From: an uncultured Clostridia bacterium
Lineage (GTDB): Bacteria > Bacillota > Clostridia > TANB77 > CAG-508
Length of the DNA: 50,741 nt
Direction of reading: 5' to 3'
Assembly: GCA_944393565.1 (NCBI GenBank)
Contig: CALYAM010000008.1
Coordinates: forward strand, 1-50,741
The notes under the pieces were generated by a model. It saw only the letters and a list, made by a program, of their open reading frames with translations, was not told where the DNA came from and did no database searches. This document shows, piece by piece, positions 40,994-50,741 of this stretch (positions are counted from its first letter, which is position 1; every line of letters begins with the position of its first letter). The translations under genes and the position numbers were made by a program.

Positions 40994-42178
40994 TTATTTA
41001 TCTTGCAGTGCTTCTATTCCTGGGAGTTTTTTCCCTTCTAGAAATTCCAATGATGCCCCTCCTCCTGTTGAAATATGAGTCATTTTATCTGAAAGTCCCA
41101 TTTTTTCAATTGCTGCTGCTGAGTCTCCTCCTCCAATAATTGTTGTTGCATCTAGCTTGGCTAACATTTTTGCAACTTCGTATGTTCCATTCTTAAATTT
41201 AGGAAACTCACATACTCCAAGTGGTCCATTCCATACTACTGTTTTTGCTCCTTGCAATGCTGTTTCAAATAATTTAACTGTTTCCGGTCCTATGTCTAAT
41301 CCCTCCCAGCCATCTGGGATTTCCTGTGAATGAACATATTTGTCTTCAGCTTCATTTGAATAGTCTGTTGCAACATGGGTATCTATTGGTAATAATAATT
41401 TTACTCCTTTTTCATCTGCTTTTTCAAGTAATTCTTTTGCTAAATCTAACTTATTCAGCTCACAAATAGATTTACCTATTTTATGCCCTTGTGCCTTTAA
41501 AAAAGTAAATGCCATACCACCACCTATAATTAAAGTATTCACTTTGTTAAGCAATGCTTCAATTACTCCTATTTTGTCAGATACTTTTGCTCCTCCCAAT
41601 ATTGCAACAAATGGACGCTCTGGGTTTTCTAAAGCACTTCCTAAAAAGTTAAGTTCCTTTTCTATTAAAAAGCCTGATACCGCTGGTAAATAATTTGCAA
41701 TTCCTGTTGTTGAACTATGTGCTCTGTGCGCTGTACCAAATGCATCATTTACATATATTTCCGCCAGTGAAGCAAGTTGTTTAGAAAGTTGTTCATCATT
41801 TTTTTCTTCTCCTGGCTCAAATCTAACATTTTCTAGTAGTATTACATCTCCATCTTTCATATTAGATGTTAAATTTTGCGCACTTTCTCCAATAACATCA
41901 TTTGCAAGTTGCACTTTTTTTTCTAATAACTTTGTAAGCTCTTCTGCTACAGGTCTTAATGAATATTTTAAATTAAATTCTCCCTTTGGTCTTCCTAAAT
42001 GTGAGCATAGTATTATTTTTGCATTGTGTTCTAATAAATATTTAATTGTTGGCAATGCTGCCACAATTCTCCTATTATCTGTAATTGTTCCGTTTTCATC
42101 TTGTGGTACATTAAAATCACATCTTACTAAAACCTTTTTTCCTACCACATCAATATCTTTTATAGTTTTCTTATTCAT
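40994..42178 (-). CDS. pgk: Phosphoglycerate kinase
   Basis: Pgk makes ATP from 1,3-bisphosphoglycerate. The N-terminal [22 protein letters not shown] and [13 protein letters not shown] bind the acid; C-terminal [13 protein letters not shown] and [17 protein letters not shown] bind nucleotide. Length is 394. It lies between gap and tpiA, separated from gap by a terminator-like hairpin. Confidence 0.98.
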   Translation of the reverse strand: MNKKTIKDIDVVGKKVLVRCDFNVPQDENGTITDNRRIVAALPTIKYLLEHNAKIILCSHLGRPKGEFNLKYSLRPVAEELTKLLEKKVQLANDVIGESAQNLTSNMKDGDVILLENVRFEPGEEKNDEQLSKQLASLAEIYVNDAFGTAHRAHSSTTGIANYLPAVSGFLIEKELNFLGSALENPERPFVAILGGAKVSDKIGVIEALLNKVNTLIIGGGMAFTFLKAQGHKIGKSICELNKLDLAKELLEKADEKGVKLLLPIDTHVATDYSNEAEDKYVHSQEIPDGWEGLDIGPETVKLFETALQGAKTVVWNGPLGVCEFPKFKNGTYEVAKMLAKLDATTIIGGGDSAAAIEKMGLSDKMTHISTGGGASLEFLEGKKLPGIEALQDK

Positions 42179-42260
42179 AAATCTTACCGATAATTCAATT
42201 GCTAGTATAGATACAATTGAATCTACTCCTTTCTTTTTTATTTTATAAAAATATTTAAAT

Positions 42261-42283
42261 GGGCGGAATTTAAGAATCCGCCC
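42261..42283 (-). terminator. Hairpin between gap and pgk
   Basis: A GC-rich 7-bp stem (GGGCGGA at 42261-42267 with TCCGCCC at 42277-42283) follows the gap stop by 12 bases on the minus strand and leads into an AT-rich run. It may cause partial termination so that gap is expressed above pgk. Confidence 0.65.
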
Positions 42284-42295
42284 TTCACTGCAATG

Positions 42296-43394
<1,099 letters not shown>

Positions 43395-43476
43395 GTATTC
43401 TTTTTAAATTTATTATTTGATTATATTTTTCTCATCTTATGGCACATACAATTTTGTGTTTTTTTTGTGTTTTTAA

Positions 43477-43505
43477 TTGACAAACTTTTTTTTAGGTTAT
43501 ATGAT
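43477..43505 (+). promoter_or_regulatory. Promoter of the plus-strand envelope protein gene
   Basis: Perfect TTGACA (43477-43482), 17-base spacer and TATGAT (43500-43505), 38 bases before the ATG at 43543. This shows that an open frame beginning at 43477 is too long at its 5' end. Confidence 0.85.
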
Positions 43506-43542
43506 TTTATTTGTTAATATATTATTGAGAGGAGATTTTATT

Positions 43543-44733
43543 ATGTTTAAGAAATTACAAAAGATTTTTGTAGTTACTGTTATTACACTAATAATTATGA
43601 TAACAGTATGTTTTGCATCCGAAGATACTGCTGAAATTGTTTCTGAAGAAAATGTTGTAACAGAAGAAAACTCATCAGCAAATGAAAATGAAACTTCAAG
43701 TGAAGGTGAAACTTCAAATGGAGACACTACTGTGGGCACTTCCGAAACAACTTCTCAAGAATTATATGAAGATGATTTGTATCAATTTGATGATGAAATA
43801 ATTCTTGATAAATTAGTAGATGGCAATGCATATCTAATGGGAAGCAAAATTTCAGTTTCTGGAAAAGTTGGTGGAGACTTATTCGTTTTTGCTGATACTC
43901 TTAACTTAACAAGCGATAGTTATATTTATGGAAATTTATTTGTGTGTGCAAATACTATAACAATAGATGGTATTGTTTGTGATTTATATTCTTTAGGAAA
44001 TTTAACAATATCAGATACGGGTATTGTTCTTAGAGATATGAGAGCAAGTGGTTCTAATATTACAGTAAACGGTAGTGTTGGTAGAAACGCACATATTACT
44101 GCATCAGAAGTTGCTGTGGGTGAAACAGCACTTGTTTATGGAGATTTTAACTATTCATCTAATGATGCTATTCAAATTCCATCAGGTAGTGTAGAAGGTA
44201 GCATAAATTATAAAGAACCTGTTAACACAAATTCTAATAGTCAAAATATATTAGGATATGTAATAAACTTTGTGTATACTCTTGTATATGTTCTTGTTGT
44301 ATTTGCATTTATAGTTTTATTGGCACCTAACTTTAATCAAAAATTAAAAGACATAGTTGCAAAGAAATCTATAATTTCATTTGTAGTTGGTATTATACTT
44401 CTTGTTTTACCAATACCTGTTTCTGCTTTACTAATTCTTACTATTATTGGTATACCTGTTGCATTTGCAATACTTTCCATTTGGTTATTCTTAATTCTTG
44501 CTTTATCTTTTGCAATAACAACCATTGCAATTGCAAATTTAATTGGAAGCAAAGTTGCAATTTTAGGTAAAGCTCATAATTTACCTGCTGTTATTTTAAC
44601 TACTTTAGTTCTATGGGCATTGTTGCAAATTCCTTTCTATGTTGGAATTATTGTTAAATTACTAACTGTTATATTTGGCTTAGGCTATCTATTTGTAGCA
44701 GCTTTTGTAAATAGAAAGAAAACTGAAGAATAA
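43543..44733 (+). CDS. Exported polymer-forming-domain membrane protein
   Basis: The 396-residue protein begins with a signal peptide (FKKLQKIFVVTVITLIIMI, cleavage likely near CFASE), then an acidic Ser/Glu/Thr-rich linker (about 25-85). Residues 95-225 are bactofilin-like beta-helix repeats with the usual pattern of short strands: GKVGGDLFVFADTLNLT, YIYGNLFVCANTITIDG, GSVGRNAHITASEVAVGE. The C-terminus has four to five membrane helices (about 245-390). Such proteins may scaffold the envelope. Start ATG 43543 follows GAGGAGA. It is divergent from the gap operon with its own promoter. Confidence 0.82.
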   Translation: MFKKLQKIFVVTVITLIIMITVCFASEDTAEIVSEENVVTEENSSANENETSSEGETSNGDTTVGTSETTSQELYEDDLYQFDDEIILDKLVDGNAYLMGSKISVSGKVGGDLFVFADTLNLTSDSYIYGNLFVCANTITIDGIVCDLYSLGNLTISDTGIVLRDMRASGSNITVNGSVGRNAHITASEVAVGETALVYGDFNYSSNDAIQIPSGSVEGSINYKEPVNTNSNSQNILGYVINFVYTLVYVLVVFAFIVLLAPNFNQKLKDIVAKKSIISFVVGIILLVLPIPVSALLILTIIGIPVAFAILSIWLFLILALSFAITTIAIANLIGSKVAILGKAHNLPAVILTTLVLWALLQIPFYVGIIVKLLTVIFGLGYLFVAAFVNRKKTEE

Positions 44734-44777
44734 AATCACAGGCAAATCTTGATTTCATAGTGATTTTACTTTTCTAC

Positions 44778-44811
44778 AAAAAAAGATGTGTATTAGCTCA
44801 CATCTTTTTTT
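44778..44811. terminator. Bidirectional terminator
   Basis: A perfect 13-bp stem (44778-44790 with 44799-44811) with A- and T-runs at its two ends stands between the convergent envelope gene and rpe. Confidence 0.85.
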
Positions 44812-44817
44812 GTGTAG

Positions 44818-45477
44818 TTAAATATTTTTTAGTTTTTTCATCAATTCCTTTTTATCTTTTGATTCTATTATTGCACTTCCAACAACAATAATATCTCCTC
44901 CTGCTGTTTCCACTTTTCTTGCTATTTCTAGGTTTATACCACCGTCTACTTCTATATAATAATCTAGATTAACTTCTTCCCTATATTCATTCAATTTTTT
45001 TATTTTGTATAATGTTTCTTCTTTAAATTTTTGTCCTCCATAGCCCGGTTCTACACTCATTACTAAGACTAAATTTATAATAGGTAAAAATTCCTTTATT
45101 GCTTCTATTTCAGTTTCTGGTTTTATAGAAATTCCCACCTTTGATCCGTTTTCCTTTATTTTATCTATTACTTTTAGTAATTGATTTTTGCTTTTAAAAC
45201 TCTCGTAATGTACAGTAATATAAGCTGGCATATATGGCAAATATTCGTTAACAAAAAAATCAGCATCTTCAACCATCAAGTGTACATCTATAGGTATGTT
45301 TGATATATTCTTAATTGTTTGTATTGATTCCTTCATAAATAGTTTTGTATCTGGTTTTACAAATTTTCCATCCATAACATCAATATGAAAATAGTCTGAT
45401 TTTGCCACCTCTATATCATAAAATGTATGTACTGCCTCTTCAGGCTTTACACTTAAAATAGATGTTGAAACTTCCAT
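44818..45477 (-). CDS. rpe: Ribulose-phosphate 3-epimerase
   Basis: Rpe interconverts ribulose 5-phosphate and xylulose 5-phosphate in the pentose phosphate pathway. The 219-residue TIM barrel has STSILSVKPEEAVHTFYDIE-like start, FHIDVMDGKFV, IDVHLMVEDAD, VMSVEPGYGGQKF and EVDGGINLEIA. In many Firmicutes rsgA lies between prkC and rpe; here it is missing and a hairpin separates the two. Confidence 0.96.
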   Translation of the reverse strand: MEVSTSILSVKPEEAVHTFYDIEVAKSDYFHIDVMDGKFVKPDTKLFMKESIQTIKNISNIPIDVHLMVEDADFFVNEYLPYMPAYITVHYESFKSKNQLLKVIDKIKENGSKVGISIKPETEIEAIKEFLPIINLVLVMSVEPGYGGQKFKEETLYKIKKLNEYREEVNLDYYIEVDGGINLEIARKVETAGGDIIVVGSAIIESKDKKELMKKLKNI

Positions 45478-45491
45478 TTCCCTCTCCTTTA

Positions 45492-45541
45492 AAATAAAGT
45501 AGCCTAAAATATATTCTACTTGGACTTAGGCTACCTTATTT
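45492..45541 (-). terminator. Terminator between prkC and rpe
   Basis: A 16-bp stem with one mismatch (45492-45507 with 45526-45541) lies ten bases after the prkC stop, followed by the rpe ribosome site AAAGGAGAGG. Confidence 0.7.
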
Positions 45542-45550
45542 CATCATATT

Positions 45551-47557
45551 TTATTCAAAACTTTTTGATGTTTCTACATTTAGGTCCCAATATTGCTCAT
45601 CCACAACAATTGCGTCATTTATTTTTACACTAACTTTAACTGTTCCAACTCCTGAAACATCAAATGATAAATTTTTATTATTTTCTTTTGTTCTTTTTTC
45701 ATATTCTTTTGAGTTGCCTTGTGATACTATAATTACCTTTACGTTTACATCTTTTGGCTCTGTTGATACCACATTAGTACTATTTTCTATGTTTGTTGTT
45801 TCACTATAACCTGTTAAAGATTTTACATTAACTGTAACTGTTGCATTTTTTATTTCAGGCAATTTATTTACAGTAATTGTAAGTGTTGAGCCTTCGTCTA
45901 ATTTACTATTTGCGTCTTTATCTTGTTTTAACACAACCCCATTTGATTTTGTAGTATCTTCTTCATATCTTACATTTGCGACTAATTTTGCATCTGTAAT
46001 CATTTTTTTTGCTTCATCTTCTGTCTTTCCTATAACATTTGGTACATCTACTTCTTCTATTCCTCTTCCTGTACTTACTGTAATTATAACAACTGAATCT
46101 TTTGCTATCTCTTCATCTTCTTTTGGTTCTTGGCTAATAACATATCCTTCTTCAACTTTATCGCTTGTTTCTTCTTTTATTTCAGCTTTAAGCCCTTGCT
46201 TTTCGATTTCTGCTATTGCCTCATCTTTTTGCTTTCCAGCAACTTTTGGTACTTTTGTTAATTCTATTCCTTTACTTACTATAATTTTTATTGTACTGTT
46301 TTCTAATATCTCATAATTTTCGGCAAATCTTGGGTCCTGTGAAATAACTAAGCCTTCTGCTACATCTTTACTAAATGTTTCTTCTGTTACTTCATATTTT
46401 ACATTGGCTTGTTTAGTTAATTCTTCTACCTCATTTAATGTTTTGCCAACTAAATTTGGAATTTGAACCTGTTTTGGTCTATTCGCATTTGCGACTGCTA
46501 TAGTAATTCCCATTGCAACTACGAAAATTAAAATACAAAGTAGTATAATTGAAAATACCTTTAGAACTTTATGTTTGCTATAAAATGCTACTAGTTTGTT
46601 TTGCTTCTTTTTATTTTCTTGCTTTTCCTTTATATCTCCTGCTTTCTCGTTTAATGTCCTATTTTGAATAGTTTCAACTTTTTGTGTTGGAAAATCATTT
46701 GAATATTTGTTTAGCACAACAAAATTTCCTTCTGGATTTTTAGCAACTTGTCTTAAATCACGAAGCATCTCTGTTGCAGATTGATATCTTTGGTTTGGAT
46801 CTTTTTGCATAGCTTTTAATATGATATTATTTAAGCTACTTGGAATTAGCGGATTTATTTTTAATGGTTCAATCGGTATTTCTTGCATGTGTTTTAAAGC
46901 AACTGATACTGGAGTGTCTGCATCAAATGGTACTCTACCTGTTAGCATTTCATATAAAACAACACCTAAAGAATACAAATCTGATTTTGCGTCTGTAAAA
47001 CCACCTCTTGCATGTTCTGGAGAAAAATAATGAACTGACCCTATTGTTGTACCAAAAGCAGTAATTGTAGAATTAGAAACTGCTTTAGCAATACCAAAAT
47101 CCGTCACTTTTGCTACTCCGTCTTCTGTTATTATAATATTATGTGGTTTAATATCACGATGTATAATATTATTTCTATGAGCCATCTCTAGTGCTGATGC
47201 AATTTGTATAGCTATATTAATAGACCATTTCCAAGGTAAGGCTCCATCTTCTTCAATAATTTCTTTTAACGTTTTTCCTTGTATCAGCTCCATCACAATA
47301 TAGTATATGTTACCTTCATTTCCTACATCGTATATAGAAACAATATTAGGGTGAGTAAGTCTTGCTGCTGCTTGTGCTTCTGTATTAAATCTTCTTATAA
47401 ATTCTCTATCTGTTGTAAATTCATCTCTTAATATTTTTACAGCTACATATCGATTAAGGACATGACATTTTGCCTTATAAACTGTTGCCATTCCTCCTAT
47501 TCCTATTCTTTCGATAATTTCATATCTGTTTCCTAATAATCTTCCCTCAAAATTCAT
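45551..47557 (-). CDS. prkC: PASTA-domain Ser/Thr protein kinase
   Basis: The 668-residue membrane kinase senses peptidoglycan fragments through its outside PASTA domains. Kinase residues 8-270 include the glycine loop IGIGGMATVYKAK, catalytic Lys in YVAVKILRDE, HRDIKPHN and DFGIAKAVS. One membrane helix lies at about 333-357. Three PASTA repeats follow, beginning VQIPNLVGKTLNEVEEL, TKVPKVAGKQKDEAIAEI and VDVPNVIGKTEDEAKKMI, and an extra beta-rich C-terminal part of about 100 residues. It is paired with prpC, 12 bases upstream. Confidence 0.96.
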   Translation of the reverse strand: MNFEGRLLGNRYEIIERIGIGGMATVYKAKCHVLNRYVAVKILRDEFTTDREFIRRFNTEAQAAARLTHPNIVSIYDVGNEGNIYYIVMELIQGKTLKEIIEEDGALPWKWSINIAIQIASALEMAHRNNIIHRDIKPHNIIITEDGVAKVTDFGIAKAVSNSTITAFGTTIGSVHYFSPEHARGGFTDAKSDLYSLGVVLYEMLTGRVPFDADTPVSVALKHMQEIPIEPLKINPLIPSSLNNIILKAMQKDPNQRYQSATEMLRDLRQVAKNPEGNFVVLNKYSNDFPTQKVETIQNRTLNEKAGDIKEKQENKKKQNKLVAFYSKHKVLKVFSIILLCILIFVVAMGITIAVANANRPKQVQIPNLVGKTLNEVEELTKQANVKYEVTEETFSKDVAEGLVISQDPRFAENYEILENSTIKIIVSKGIELTKVPKVAGKQKDEAIAEIEKQGLKAEIKEETSDKVEEGYVISQEPKEDEEIAKDSVVIITVSTGRGIEEVDVPNVIGKTEDEAKKMITDAKLVANVRYEEDTTKSNGVVLKQDKDANSKLDEGSTLTITVNKLPEIKNATVTVNVKSLTGYSETTNIENSTNVVSTEPKDVNVKVIIVSQGNSKEYEKRTKENNKNLSFDVSGVGTVKVSVKINDAIVVDEQYWDLNVETSKSFE

Positions 47558-47569
47558 ATTTTTCTCTCC

Positions 47570-48302
47570 TTAATTATTTTCTATAATAATCACGCTTATA
47601 TTGTCTAAACCACCATTTTCATTAGCTCGTGATACTAGAATCTCATTTGCTTTTTCTATGTTCGTTCGTATAATTCCGTAGATTTCATTTTCCGAAACCA
47701 TATTAGTAAGTCCATCTGAACAGATTAATAGTACATCTCCCTTTAAAAATCCCTTTACCATTATTTCTGGCTCAACTTCAGGATTGCATCCTAAAGCTCT
47801 TGTAAGCATATTCTTCTTAGGATGACTATATGATTGTTCTCTAGTAATAGTGCCGTCTTTTACTAGCTTTTCCACATAACTATGATCAGTTGTTAGTCTT
47901 CTGATAAAGTTTTTGCGAATCCTATAAACTCTGCTATCTCCTATATGAGCAATAAATACTTTATCATTATATATTAAGCAAATTTCAATTGTTGTTCCCA
48001 TCTCTTCCAGTGTTTTTATTTCTCTAGATCGCTGATATACAACATTATTTGCATATTGTATAACTTCTTTTAGAAATTGCAATATACTTTCTTTTTCTAA
48101 TTGTATGCTAGCGAAGTAATTTTTAACATAATTTTTTACTGATTCAACAGCCAAACTGCTGGCTATTTCTCCTCCGATTATAACCTCCCATTCCATCTGC
48201 CAAAATATATAATTTTATATTCTCTCCTTCTGGTGATACATAAATGCAGTCTTGATTCATATTACGCGTTTTTCCGATATCTGTTTTAGCAAATACTCTC
48301 AT
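47570..48302 (-). CDS. prpC: PP2C-family Ser/Thr protein phosphatase, with +1 frameshift
   Basis: PrpC reverses phosphorylation by PrkC. The true start is ATG 48302 (MRVFAKTDIGKTRNMNQD), overlapping the rlmN stop by four bases. The metal-binding motif reads ILADGMGGYNGGEIASSLAV after skipping an extra C that makes an in-frame CGG at codon 43. Further motifs are FIAHIGDSRVYRIR, LTTDHSYVEKLVKDG, LLICSDGLTNMV and GGLDNISVII. The product is 243 residues. An internal ATG at 48196 would drop the first metal site. In the zero frame translation ends ten codons after CGG. Confidence 0.94.
48173..48176 (-). other. CGGA +1 frameshift site in prpC
   Basis: The minus strand reads TAT AAT C GGA GGA GAA; CGG is codon 43. 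Skipping C gives Asn-Gly-Gly-Glu of the conserved DGMGGxxGGE metal site. The gene also has CGGA out of frame (ATC GGA, 48273-48276), which is read normally. Confidence 0.93.
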
Positions 48303-49343
48303 GTTTCCTCCTTAGCTTTTGCTAGATTTTGTCGTCTCAGCTGCCCACATGCAGCATTAATATCTGAGCCTAACTCTCTTCTTATAGTTGCTGTAACACC
48401 TTTTGCATTCAAATAATCTCTAAATCTTAATATATTTTCATTTGTACTTTGTATATACTTGCCATCTTCTATTTTATTAATAGGTATTAAATTTACATGT
48501 GCCAACATTCCTTTTAATAAAACTGCAAGTCTTCTAGCATCTTCTATATTATCATTATTGTCTTTTGCAAGAGCATATTCAAATGTAATTCTTCTTCCTG
48601 TCTTTTTAATATAATATTTACAAGCTTTTAATAAATCTTCTATCGGGTATAAATTATTTACAGGCATCATCTCACTTCTTTTTTCATTAGTAGTTGCATG
48701 CAATGAAATTGAAAGAGTGCATTGCCAATTTTCCTCTGCCAATTTTATTATTTTAGGAACTATACCACTAGTAGATATACTAATATGTCTTGCCCCAATA
48801 TTTAGTCCTTTACTGTTATTTATTATTTTAATAGCTTTTAGAACATTTTCATAATTATCTAGTGGTTCTCCTATTCCCATAAAAACAACATTACTTATTC
48901 TTGTTTTTTCTTCCCTTTGGACTGATAATATTTGCTCTACTATCTCACCGTGCAGTTAAATTTCTAATAAAATTAATGCCAGTAGATGCACAAAATTTAC
49001 AACCCATTTTGCAACCAACCTGTGATGAAACACAAATACTTTTACCGAATTTGTATTCCATAAGAACTGTTTCTATTGCATTTCCGTCTAATATATCAAA
49101 TAAAAACTTTTTAGTACCGTCTTTTGATTCTAGTTTTTTTATTGTTTTATATGCTCCAATTTCATATTGTTTATCTAATTTTTCTCTAAGGTCTGGTGAT
49201 ATATTCGTCATATCATCAAAGGAAAAAACATTTTTTTTATATAACCATTCCCATATTTGGTTAGCACGAAATGTCTTTTCTCCTATTTCGCACATTTCTT
49301 CTTTTAGTTCTTCTAATGTGTAATCTTTTATTTTCTTTTTCAA
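48299..49343 (-). CDS. rlmN: Dual-specificity RNA methyltransferase RlmN, with +1 frameshift
   Basis: RlmN is a radical-SAM enzyme that methylates C2 of A2503 in 23S rRNA and A37 in several tRNAs. The TTG start at 49343 (KKKIKDYTLEELKEEM) follows AAGGAGGA; a longer frame from 49400 would include that ribosome site. The cluster motif is CKMGCKFCASTGINFIRNL. After LTA an extra C makes CGG at codon 132, and the very next zero-frame codon is TGA. Skipping C gives NLTAGEIVEQILSVQREEK and continues through VVFMGIGEPLDNYENV and RRQNLAKAK to 48299 (347 residues). First gene of the rlmN-prpC-prkC unit. Confidence 0.95.
48947..48950 (-). other. CGGT +1 frameshift site in rlmN, followed by zero-frame TGA
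   Basis: The minus strand reads ACT GCA C GGT GAG ATA; CGG is codon 132. The zero frame is GCA CGG TGA, so CGG sits directly before a stop, as in release-factor-2-type frameshift sites. Confidence 0.93.
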
Positions 49344-49402
49344 AAAAGTGTTCCTCCTTATAATATATATACTTATATCACATATTCTTTTTTTTTTCAA
49401 AC

Positions 49403-49408
49403 ATTATA
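49403..49408 (-). promoter_or_regulatory. -10 element upstream of rlmN
   Basis: A perfect TATAAT lies 59 bases before the rlmN start; the -35 is poor (TTATAA at 17 bases). Low certainty. Confidence 0.35.
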
Positions 49409-49508
49409 GTAAAATAAAAAAATTATTATAAATTGCAATAATAAATTTCCGATTTATTATGCACATTATTTTTCAAACACCCTTTTTGTAAATATTTATA
49501 AAGTTCTT

Positions 49509-49763
49509 CTAGTACATAAATCCTTTCATCCATTTTACCACAACTTCCATTCTTGTATCTAATTTTCCTTGCATTATTACTTTGTCTTCTTTTTTTATTT
49601 TTTGTATCATCCAATCTGCCATTTCATCATATCCTTTTATGGTAATTATACTTCCTTTTTGCAATTCTAATTTTGTTCTCGCAATGCTTATATTTTTCTT
49701 TTGATACAAAAATTGAAAATTAATTTTTTCTAATATTTTTCCTTTTATAAAACATAAATTCAT
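49509..49763 (-). CDS. Small OB-fold-like protein beside the reverse transcriptase
   Basis: This 84-residue protein begins MNLCFIKGKILEKINFQFL and contains KLELQKGSIITIKGYDEMAD, then KEDKVIMQGKLDTRMEVVV: five predicted strands in the order of a short nucleic-acid-binding OB fold. The resemblance to small single-strand-binding proteins is by pattern only. It follows the reverse transcriptase gene by 160 bases on the same strand. An overlapping 62-codon frame (49426-49614) looks like a shadow. Confidence 0.55.
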   Translation of the reverse strand: MNLCFIKGKILEKINFQFLYQKKNISIARTKLELQKGSIITIKGYDEMADWMIQKIKKEDKVIMQGKLDTRMEVVVKWMKGFMY

Positions 49764-49922
49764 TTTCCTTATCCTTTTCGCAAAAGCAAATATGTTCTAT
49801 ATTCTACTTACATTTGCTTTTGCTGATTCTTTTTTACGTAATTTTCTTACGAGGGAAACCGTTTCTTTACTATCTAATACTTTACTGAACCTATTCCTTA
49901 AAATAGGCTATCTGAATAGATA
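49764..49922 (-). other. Degenerate tail or spacer after the reverse transcriptase
   Basis: After the stop at 49923 the same frame contains a TAG five codons on, then an open run with NRFSKVLDSKETVSLVRKL. No CGG lies at the junction, so this break is not explained by the frameshift rule. A hairpin from repeats of GCAAAAGCAAAT type (about 49778-49822) may terminate transcription. Confidence 0.4.
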
Positions 49923-50738
49923 TTAGAGACTTGTCATTCTTCCCTCTTTAATTTCTTTTGTTAAATATTTTATTTTTTTCTTTAATTTTCGCTTTCCTCT
50001 ATCTCGTATTTTTAGTCTGTATTCATTTATTTTATATCCGCAAAAGTTTACACCTTGCTTGTTTTTAAAAATTTGTGTTTTTTTGTTTAATGTTAATCTA
50101 AGTTCTTCTTCTACAAAATTTCTTATATTCTCTAATGTTCCTTTTGCTTCTTGTTTAGTTTTTACAAATATTACACTATCATCCATGTAGCGATAATAAT
50201 ATTTTTGTTTTAGTTTATGTTTTACATATTGGTCTACTTCGTTTAGATAGATATTAGCAAATATTTGTGATGTATAATTTCCTATTGCTAAACCTGTTTT
50301 TCCTCCATTAGAATATAGAATTTCTTTTATTAGCCATCTTAGTTTTTTATCTTTTATTTTTCTATTTAATATTTTGTATAAAATATCTTTATCTATATTT
50401 TCAAAATATTTTTTAATATCCATTTTTATAATATAATATTCTTTCCATGCCCTTGTTAAATGTAGCATATCTTTTTGTACTCTTTTTACTGTTTTATGCA
50501 TTCCTCTTCCTTTTATACATGCATAACTAGTAGAAATAAATGTTGTTACAAAATATGGCTCTAAAAAATTATCTACTACCCATCTATGTACAATTCTATC
50601 TATATATTTTTGCTTACACATAATTCTTAAATATATTCTTTGTATATGAAGTTCTGTATCTATGATGTTTAAATATTCTACTCTCTGTTTTTCAGTTATT
50701 TTATTAAAATATATTATGTTTTTTAATGTTTCATACAT
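49923..50738 (-). CDS. Reverse transcriptase, related to diversity-generating retroelement enzymes; ends may be incomplete
   Basis: Motifs in order are YACIKGRGMHKTVKRVQ, the fingers/palm MDIKKYFENIDKDIL, LAIGNYTSQIFANIYLNEVD, the catalytic YYYRYMDDSVIF and KQGVNFCGYKINEY. This set matches retroelement-type (DGR-like) reverse transcriptases, not group II intron maturases with an X/HNH region. The frame is open to the window edge, so the start may lie outside. The C-terminus stops at GRMTSL, shorter than relatives; two stop codons then separate it from 36 more open codons in the same frame, so the tail may have decayed. No template/variable repeat pair was found in the window. Confidence 0.8.
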   Translation of the reverse strand: MYETLKNIIYFNKITEKQRVEYLNIIDTELHIQRIYLRIMCKQKYIDRIVHRWVVDNFLEPYFVTTFISTSYACIKGRGMHKTVKRVQKDMLHLTRAWKEYYIIKMDIKKYFENIDKDILYKILNRKIKDKKLRWLIKEILYSNGGKTGLAIGNYTSQIFANIYLNEVDQYVKHKLKQKYYYRYMDDSVIFVKTKQEAKGTLENIRNFVEEELRLTLNKKTQIFKNKQGVNFCGYKINEYRLKIRDRGKRKLKKKIKYLTKEIKEGRMTSL

Positions 50739-50741
50739 AGA

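Noticed and set aside
49426-49614. 62-codon frame overlapping the OB-like gene
   Set aside because: Composition is unlike a folded protein and it overlaps the better-supported frame; no CGG joins the two.

Overview
The window is a chromosomal segment of a very AT-rich, low-GC Firmicute, probably an uncultured gut Clostridia member. Grounds: AT-rich codon use with TAA/TAG/TGA as ordinary stops, strong GGAGG ribosome sites, TTGACA-N17-TATAAT promoters, and classic Firmicute gene neighbourhoods. The species assignment is inference. Almost everything lies on the minus strand; only mutS2 and one envelope protein are on the plus strand.

Layout by plus coordinate. 1-414: 5' end of a 16S rRNA gene with its leader and promoter. 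415-2978: rlmB and lepA. 3124-5452: mutS2 (+). 5473-8756: a small beta-rich protein, tRNA-Tyr and tRNA-Met(CAT) beside a 128-bp-offset duplication, a ThyX-like protein and a coiled-coil protein. 8926-12965: a TetR regulator, dxs, a structured non-coding segment and eno. 13036-22952: a fatty-acid synthesis cluster, transcribed acyl-CoA synthetase, birA, fabD, fabG, fabF, accB, fabZ, accC, accD, accA, fabI. 23054-30799: a cysteine-synthase-like gene, tRNA-Gln, a YgjP-type metallopeptidase, membrane proteins, tgt, queA and a membrane-anchored metallopeptidase. 30959-38583: ileS, mnmA, an amidase, a GGGtGRT/NifU-like pair and hypotheticals. 38622-43303: the glycolytic operon gap-pgk-tpiA-gpmI. 43543-44733: a polymer-forming-type envelope protein (+). 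44818-49343: rlmN-prpC-prkC and rpe. 49509 to the end: a small OB-fold-like protein and a reverse transcriptase.

The main discovery concerns decoding. Ten genes, most of them conserved housekeeping genes (rlmB, mutS2, dxs, eno, accA, accC, fabD, prpC, rlmN and a metallopeptidase gene), appear broken by single-base frameshifts. All eleven breaks are the same event: an extra C exactly between two codons, directly before a glycine GGA or GGT, so the ribosome meets an in-frame CGG. Dropping the C restores the conserved protein every time (accA needs it twice). A manual check of every CGG in the coding strand of every gene, roughly 15,000 codons, found no in-frame CGG that is read as a normal sense codon. 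CGGA/CGGT out of frame occurs many times and has no effect. None of the breaks is in a homopolymer. The simplest reading is that in this organism CGG is not a sense codon but an obligatory +1 frameshift signal (or CGGN is a four-base glycine codon), comparable in logic to the AGG/CCC frameshifting described in Perkinsus mitochondria.

The genes otherwise describe an ordinary core metabolism: glycolysis feeding type II fatty-acid synthesis and the MEP isoprenoid pathway, tRNA and rRNA modification (rlmB, rlmN, mnmA, tgt, queA), and a Ser/Thr kinase-phosphatase pair. Because essential genes need the shift, including two consecutive shifts in accA, it should be efficient and constitutive rather than an occasional regulatory event.
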